From Bradyrhizobium sp. ARR65 (GTDB taxonomy: Bacteria > Pseudomonadota > Alphaproteobacteria > Rhizobiales > Xanthobacteraceae), in assembly GCF_000472385.1 (NCBI RefSeq), contig NZ_AWZU01000011.1, positions 120,052 through 184,051 of the forward strand: a DNA stretch of 64,000 bases, in the 5' to 3' direction. Numbering within the stretch: the first letter of the stretch is position 1; every line of letters starts with the position of its first letter. Positions 59,533 through 64,000 of the stretch are shown here, piece by piece. A program made the translations under genes and the position numbers. The notes beneath the pieces were generated by a model. It saw only the letters and a list, made by a program, of their open reading frames with translations. It ran no database searches and was not told the DNA's origin.

Positions 59533-59828
59533 GGCACGTCGCGCTCCCACCTGGGATCGCCGAGCACTTCGCGCGCGGCGGCAATGTTGGTCGGGTGCAG
59601 GTCGGAGGCCTTCGCGAATGCCTTCACGGTCGCGTCATCGCGCATCACGAAGTCGAGCACGCTGGCCAGGAATCGGGGATCGGTGGCCGACTTGCGCAGG
59701 GTGTCCGGCCCGATTCCTGTCTCGGCCAGGAACAGGCCTAGCCTTTCCGGGTCGCCCGCAATAAAATTCAGGGCCTGAATCGCAACGATTTCAGCCACTT
59801 CCCGAGGGTTTTGAACAGGCTTTTTCAA
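59529..59828 (-). CDS. DUF3572 family protein
   Basis: A 99-residue helical protein. PVQNPREVAEIVAIQALNFI, AGDPERLGLFLAETGIGPDT and FLASVLDFVMRDDATVKAFA are the DUF3572 hallmarks. Start is uncertain: TTG at 59828 gives the canonical KKPVQNP opening; GTG at 59921 gives a longer form. Its stop is inside the dinB start, so it is the first gene of a two-gene operon. Function unknown. Confidence 0.85.
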   Translation of the reverse strand: MKKPVQNPREVAEIVAIQALNFIAGDPERLGLFLAETGIGPDTLRKSATDPRFLASVLDFVMRDDATVKAFAKASDLHPTNIAAAREVLGDPRWERDVP

Positions 59829-60063
59829 CGGCCGGATTTGCCTTTCCGTTAACTTATGATGTCTAATTTGCAACCCATCATGCCCGAGTCTTCCGGACCT
59901 GTTCAAGCAAGTGGCAACCACAACGACGAAGAAGAAGAGCGGACTTAACGGGTTGGAGCGAATCTGACGCTAGTTTGAATTAGATTTCGCCGGCAAAGTC
60001 GGCTGAGGGTCGAACGCAACTCAAACCGGGCCAGCTCTTGGGACGAGAGAATTGGAGGACGGG

Positions 60064-60429
60064 ATGGCTAAGACCGTCCTGATCGTGGAGGACAACGAGC
60101 TTAACATGAAGCTCTTCCGCGATCTGTTGGAGGCTCACGGCTATCAGACCTCGGGGACCAGCAACGGTTTCGAGGCGCTCAATCTGGTGCGCAAGATGCG
60201 CCCCGACCTGATCCTCATGGACATTCAGCTCCCGCAAGTTTCCGGGCTCGAAGTGACGCGTTGGATCAAGGACGATCCGGAATTGCGCGCGATCCCTGTC
60301 GTGGCCGTCACCGCCTTCGCGATGAAGGGTGACGAGGAACGTATCCGCGAAGGCGGCTGCGAGGCTTATCTTTCGAAGCCGATTTCGGTCGGCAAATTCA
60401 TTGAAACTGTCAGGCGATTTATCGGGTAG
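60064..60429 (+). CDS. divK: Cell-cycle response regulator DivK
   Basis: A 121-residue single-domain receiver controlling polar development and division. [20 protein letters not shown], phosphoacceptor Asp53 in [29 protein letters not shown] and the Lys in YLSKPIS are all intact. GGAGGACGGG precedes the ATG. pleD follows 12 bases later, the Caulobacter order. Confidence 0.95.
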   Translation: MAKTVLIVEDNELNMKLFRDLLEAHGYQTSGTSNGFEALNLVRKMRPDLILMDIQLPQVSGLEVTRWIKDDPELRAIPVVAVTAFAMKGDEERIREGGCEAYLSKPISVGKFIETVRRFIG

Positions 60430-60441
60430 GAGTGAGTTTCA

Positions 60442-61815
60442 GTGTCCGCGCGTATCTTGGTGGTCGACGACGTCCCCGCCAACGTCAAGCTTTTGGAAGC
60501 CCGTCTGTCGGCCGAGTATTTTGACGTGATGACGGCGCGCAACGGAACTGAAGCGCTGAAGATGTGCCAGCGCGCCGAGTGCGACCTGATCCTGCTCGAC
60601 GTGATGATGCCGGACATGGACGGCTTTGAGGTCTGCCGTCGCCTGAAATCCGATCCGGCGACGCATTTCATTCCCGTGGTCATGGTGACCGCGCTCGACA
60701 GCCCCGCCGACCGCGTTCGCGGGCTCGAGGCCGGTGCCGATGATTTTCTGACCAAGCCGGTTTCCGACATCGTGCTGCTCGCACGGGTGCGCTCGCTGAC
60801 CCGGTTGAAGATGATGACCGATGAGCTGCGCATGCGGGCGCTGACCTCGCTCGAGATCGGAGTGCAGGCGCCGGAGCGCAGCGCGGTTGCCGACACCGGG
60901 AAGGGCGGCCGCATCCTCCTGGTCGACGACCGACCGTCATCCTATGAACGGATCTCGCCGCTGCTTGCAGCCGAGCACAGCATCGATGTCGAGACCAATC
61001 CGGCAGAAGCGCTGTTTCACGCCGCCGAAGGCAACTACGACCTTCTGATCGTTTCGCTCGATCTCGACCATTTCGATGGGCTTCGCCTCTGCAGCCAGGC
61101 GCGCTCGCTGGAGCGCACGCGGCATGTGCCGATCCTTGCCATTGCCGATCCCGAGAGCAACACGCGGCTGTTGCGCGGGCTCGAGATCGGGGTCAACGAC
61201 TATCTGTTGCGCCCGGTCGACAAGAACGAACTGATGGCGCGCGCGCGCACCCAGATCCGCCGGCGCCGCTATACCGACCATCTGCGCGACAATGTGCAGA
61301 ACTCGATCGAGATGGCGATCACCGACGCGCTGACCGGACTGCATAATCGCCGCTACATGGAGAGCCATCTGGCGACGCTCGCCGAACAGGCGGCATCCCG
61401 CGGCAAGCCGCTCGCGCTGATGATGCTCGACATCGACTATTTCAAGTCGATCAACGACACCTATGGCCACGATGCGGGCGACGACGTGCTGCGTGAGTTC
61501 GCCGTACGCGTGCGCAAGTCGATCCGCGGCATCGACCTCGCGTGCCGCTATGGCGGCGAGGAGTTCGTGATCGTGATGCCGGAGACCGATCTGCACGTCG
61601 CCGGCATGGTGGCCGAACGGCTGCGCCGCAGCATTGCCGGCGAGCCGTTTGCGGTCAACAAGGGAGCCAAGCAGATCGAGGTCACGATCTCGATCGGGCT
61701 CTCGACGCTGGAGCAAAAGGGCGAGGCGGTCGCCGATGTCTTAAAGCGCGCCGATAAGGCGCTCTATCGCGCCAAGCACGACGGCCGCAACCGCGTCGTG
61801 GCGCAGGCGGCGTGA
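60442..61815 (+). CDS. pleD: Diguanylate cyclase PleD, two receivers and GGDEF
   Basis: A 457-residue cyclic di-GMP synthase. Receiver 1 (residues 1-125) has Asp53 in LILLDVMMP. Receiver 2 (residues 150-270, GRILLVDDRPSSYERISPLL) has Ser in the usual phospho-Asp position (LLIVSLDL), so it is an adaptor as in Caulobacter. The GGDEF domain carries GGEEF at 371-375, with an RGID I-site five residues before it, so product feedback is expected. GTG start at 60442. Operon with divK. Confidence 0.95.
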   Translation: MSARILVVDDVPANVKLLEARLSAEYFDVMTARNGTEALKMCQRAECDLILLDVMMPDMDGFEVCRRLKSDPATHFIPVVMVTALDSPADRVRGLEAGADDFLTKPVSDIVLLARVRSLTRLKMMTDELRMRALTSLEIGVQAPERSAVADTGKGGRILLVDDRPSSYERISPLLAAEHSIDVETNPAEALFHAAEGNYDLLIVSLDLDHFDGLRLCSQARSLERTRHVPILAIADPESNTRLLRGLEIGVNDYLLRPVDKNELMARARTQIRRRRYTDHLRDNVQNSIEMAITDALTGLHNRRYMESHLATLAEQAASRGKPLALMMLDIDYFKSINDTYGHDAGDDVLREFAVRVRKSIRGIDLACRYGGEEFVIVMPETDLHVAGMVAERLRRSIAGEPFAVNKGAKQIEVTISIGLSTLEQKGEAVADVLKRADKALYRAKHDGRNRVVAQAA

Positions 61816-61894
61816 TGTCCACTCGGTGTCGTCCGGGCGAAAGCCGGGACGACTCTCGTTGAGACCTTCAGATTCGATTTTCAAACAGCGCACT

Positions 61895-61972
61895 CCGTCA
61901 TTGCGAGGAGCGAAGCAATCCAGACTGCATGCGCGGAAGCATTCTGGATTGCTTCGCTCCTCGCAATGACGG
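61895..61972. repeat. Perfect long inverted repeat, 30-base arms
   Basis: Arms at 61895-61924 and 61943-61972 are exact reverse complements over all 30 bases, separated by an 18-base loop that itself contains GCATGC. Left arm begins CCGTCATTGCGAGGAGCGAA. Related degenerate copies are at 53368 and 58149. Located after the pleD stop. Confidence 0.85.
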
Positions 61973-61979
61973 CGAGTAG

Positions 61980-62570
61980 ACACAAACCCGCGTTCTCGCG
62001 ACGCCTTGCGCCCGAGTCTTGCATCGTCCATGCCCCTCCGAAGTACAGAGGGCGCAGGGAAAGCCGGGTGGCCGCTGCACCCGGGGCCCTCGCGCCAAGA
62101 AGATTGCGCAAAGGGCGCGTGACCACAGGTACAGGCGGGAACACTCCGGCCTTCCCTGCGCAGTGGCTTTACGGCTTACTTCGGGCTCTCCCCGGTGAAC
62201 CAGCTTGATTGCCACCGTCGCCTTGCGAGCGCCTTTGGAGCGCTCACAAAACTTGGCGCCTGCATGGGCGCGCCAGGACCACACGACTTCGCCGTACGCG
62301 ATCGGGCGCTGCTCGTCGGTCAGCGCTCTCGCGTCCACCGCATTCCGCTCCACGTTCGTGACGACGCGTACGCCCTCTGCAAGGAAGCGGGACGCGCAGA
62401 CCATACGATTGATTCGGGTTTCTGAAAAACAGAAATATTTTCCCGCTGGGGACTGGACAGGATTTTCGGCGGAGCGCTCGTCGGGCAAATCACTCTTCGA
62501 GCGTGCGGCAGTTGGGTGTGTCGACCTAGACGAGACCAGCGGTCGCCAGTCGCAGTTGCTCAATCACGTT
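61980..62570. repeat. Gene-poor tract resembling a multi-copy sequence that yields spurious ORFs
   Basis: About 600 bases that translate in several frames into Arg/Ser/Thr/Pro-rich products (GRRESRVAAAPGALAPRR; NTPAFPAQWLYGLLRALPG; SEKQKYFPAGDWTGFSAE). I remember near-identical spurious ORFs many times in Bradyrhizobium genomes, so this is probably a dispersed non-coding repeat. No conserved protein was found. Confidence 0.5.
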
Positions 62571-62692
62571 AGCCCGATCCTAGTGTTGTGTTTATCGAAA
62601 CTGCCGCGCTGTCGGATGATGCAAACGAGTTCTCACTTGCGTTCCCGCATGAGTGCAAGAATGGGAAATTATCGCCCCGAAAGTGGGGCACT

Positions 62693-62809
62693 TTGAACAA
62701 GATACCAATTCTCGCCCTCACGCTGCTGTGCTCAACAAACTTGACCTACGCAAGAGGCGGCCACGACTTTCGCACCTGTCGCACAAGGTGTGCTGCGCCG
62801 CCAATCTAG
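62693..62809 (+). CDS. Possible 38-residue exported peptide
   Basis: From TTG at 62693: NKIPILALTLLCSTNLTYA looks like a signal peptide, followed by RGGHDFRTCRTRCAAPPI with a Cys-x3-Cys pair. A weak GTGGGG lies 6 bases upstream. It could be a truncated remnant of a longer exported protein or chance. No start ATG. Confidence 0.28.
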   Translation: MNKIPILALTLLCSTNLTYARGGHDFRTCRTRCAAPPI

Positions 62810-62831
62810 CGATCGGCGCAGGGCGCAACAC

Positions 62832-63494
62832 CTATGCTGCGGCCTTATCTTCGTTGTCCTCGCCGCGCATCACGATCTTGAGCGCATCATCCGGCAATCG
62901 CCGCTGCAGCGCCTTCGCCTCATCCCACGGCGCCCGCATCCAAACGTCACGCTCCTCATCCGTGGTCAAGATCACCGGCATCGCCTTCGCGTGGATCGGC
63001 TTCACGACCGCATTCGCCTCCGTCGTCAGAAAGCCGTAAACGAGGTGAGGGCCCGCGATCGGCTTCGACTTGGTGCCCCGGTCGCCGTTGAACGTGGTCC
63101 ATATCCCGGCGAACGCGAACAGCGGCCGATCCTCATTAAGCGCGAACCAGACTACGTCCTTCTTCTTCGTCTCAGGATTCGGTTCTGGCGCGTATTCCGC
63201 GAAGCTGTTAGCCGGGACTAGGCAACGGTTCTCGGGTTTGAGCCACATGCGCCAGTGCGGCGATGATGTATTGCGGATGTTGGTGACGGGTGGACCGGGC
63301 TTGCTCGGCGGTGGGGGCATGCCCCAGCGCATCGTCACCATCTCGGTGCCCGTGCTCGTGTTGCGGATCACAGGGGCAGGATAGTCCGGGAAGAAGCCCG
63401 GCATCGGCGGCAAGTTGCCGACGTAGCGGTTGACGACCCGGAACAGGGCGATGATGGCCGCTTGGTTCGTCGTGATCGAGTAGAGATTGCACAT
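62832..63494 (-). CDS. SOS response-associated peptidase (SRAP/YedK)
   Basis: A 220-residue protein of the HMCES/YedK family that crosslinks to abasic sites in single-stranded DNA. Met1 is followed by catalytic Cys2 (MCNLYSITT); [26 protein letters not shown] (catalytic Glu) and [20 protein letters not shown] (conserved His) are intact. The ATG at 63494 gives the correct Cys2 position, so it is the true start. Solitary gene, no SOS box recognised. Confidence 0.94.
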   Translation of the reverse strand: MCNLYSITTNQAAIIALFRVVNRYVGNLPPMPGFFPDYPAPVIRNTSTGTEMVTMRWGMPPPPSKPGPPVTNIRNTSSPHWRMWLKPENRCLVPANSFAEYAPEPNPETKKKDVVWFALNEDRPLFAFAGIWTTFNGDRGTKSKPIAGPHLVYGFLTTEANAVVKPIHAKAMPVILTTDEERDVWMRAPWDEAKALQRRLPDDALKIVMRGEDNEDKAAA

Positions 63495-63547
63495 TGCAGG
63501 ATGTTGAGCGAAAAGGCCGAGCAAGCTCCACAATCGGACTTTGCAAA

Positions 63548-63578
63548 AAGGAAGCCGCCGACGGAAGGCGGCTTCCTT
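63548..63578 (-). terminator. Intrinsic terminator, both orientations possible
   Basis: AAGGAAGCCGCC pairs with GGCGGCTTCCTT around a 7-base loop. On the minus strand it is followed by TTTTTGC, 40 bases after the pseudogene stop; on the plus strand by CCTGTTTTT. Confidence 0.8.
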
Positions 63579-63617
63579 CCTGTTTTTGGTTGCAAATGCT
63601 ATGGCGCGTCCATTGCC

Positions 63618-63908
63618 TTAGTCTTTCGGAGGCGGTGCCTTCGGGATGGCCGACACCATCCGGATTTTCAACTTTCCGTCCTCGCGGAGGTATACTGCGG
63701 TCCAACGGCCCGCAAGCTCAATAGCCTCCCCACTCTGGTTCTTGCCGGTGATGCGGTACTCGCCCAACGCGAGGGCCGTATCGCTTCCCAACGGCCACGC
63801 CTGATCCACTGCTATTTCTTCGTGATTAAACCCAGCCTTGAATAGGCCTTGGTAGAACTCTGCGATATTCGTGTGTGGTCCCGCTGGGTTAACGAGAGCA
63901 CCGTAAGC
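63618..63908 (-). pseudogene. Truncated SnoaL/NTF2-like (DUF4440-type) protein
   Basis: The frame reads ALVNPAGPHTNIAEFYQGLF, then AGFNHEEIAVDQAWPLGSDT, ALALGEYRITGKNQSG and GRWTAVYLREDGKLKIRMVS, the C-terminal two thirds of a small SnoaL-like/DUF4440 fold. No start codon opens the conserved part: the first is a GTG at 63809, and a TGA lies upstream near 63967. The N-terminal helix and first strand are missing, so the gene appears 5'-truncated. Confidence 0.65.
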
Positions 63909-64000
63909 ATACGACCAATACCGCGGGATTCCCGGGCGTGCGGATAGTCGTTGCCGGCTATGATGATGCCGAGGGTTTCAGGCGGCCTGAGCCGCAGCGG
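63909..64000. other. Edge segment with an open minus-strand frame
   Basis: A different minus-strand frame from the pseudogene is open to the window edge and reads ETLGIIIAGNDYPHARESR, faintly like a Toprim Asp-rich loop. It may be the end of another truncated gene joined here. Very tentative. Confidence 0.2.

Noticed and set aside
59922..60063. CtrA box upstream of divK
   Set aside because: TTAA elements occur but not with the TTAA-N7-TTAA spacing.
61898..62563. Minus-strand 221-codon ORF in the repeat tract
   Set aside because: Translation is repeat-derived and overlaps the perfect inverted repeat; other frames are equally open.

Overview
The window looks like a chromosomal segment of a Bradyrhizobium-like alphaproteobacterium (order Hyphomicrobiales). 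The basis is the high-GC coding style, a Caulobacter-type cell-cycle set (MipZ, DivK, PleD), paired ClpS/ClpA, alphaproteobacterial families (DUF1489, DUF3572, EipB, DUF3305/DUF3306) and several palindromic intergenic repeats of a kind I associate with that genus. No tRNA, rRNA, CRISPR array, prophage or intact insertion sequence was seen. The genus is an inference; no search was run.

Layout. 1-5.4 kb: a partial AI-2E-family exporter and a four-gene CUT1 sugar ABC importer, all on the minus strand. 5.7-8.8 kb: small hypothetical proteins and a periplasmic WD40 propeller fused to cytochrome c. 8.8-19.8 kb: a respiratory formate dehydrogenase locus. A four-cluster ferredoxin-like protein diverges from a tightly overlapping plus-strand operon: lipoate-ligase-like protein, short coupled ORF, DUF6352, DUF3305, DUF3306, an HTH-TorD fusion, a Tat-target peptide, then catalytic, iron-sulfur and cytochrome b subunits. 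19.8-23.6 kb: small conserved proteins and a two-winged-helix regulator next to a beta-propeller protein. 23.8-27.6 kb: a carbamoylation module (SGNH hydrolase, SxtJ-like, DUF5989, NodU/CmcH carbamoyltransferase) with the same parts as sxtIJKL of saxitoxin clusters. 27.6-39.7 kb: a DadA-like oxidase, tandem polysaccharide deacetylases, an aldo/keto reductase, a TolA-like protein, GST, panC and mipZ. 40-48.8 kb: hydrolase, VWA and DnaJ proteins, a SPOR-tailed D,D-carboxypeptidase, a phasin with a well-formed promoter/operator, clpS and clpA. 48.9-61.8 kb: MFS exporter, TRAP binding protein, lytic transglycosylase, trmO, HIT, GNAT, GDPD, RidA, EipB, dinB-DUF3572 and divK-pleD. 61.8-64 kb: a repeat-rich, gene-poor tract, an SRAP protein and a truncated NTF2-like pseudogene at the edge.

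How the genes work together. The formate dehydrogenase would oxidise formate in the periplasm (Tat signal on the catalytic subunit, Cys instead of selenocysteine) and pass electrons through FDH3-type iron-sulfur and cytochrome b subunits to quinone. DUF3305, DUF3306, DUF6352 and TorD are typical maturation or accessory partners. The most interesting candidate for an undescribed mechanism is the Cro/YdaS-like HTH fused to the TorD chaperone. Three copies of a CTTGATT element, two of them forming a perfect inverted repeat, sit just upstream of its start. This suggests a chaperone that also senses free apo-enzyme and controls its own operon. The carbamoylation module, a probable AUC start codon, and the operator placed inside the phasin promoter spacer are also worth a second look.
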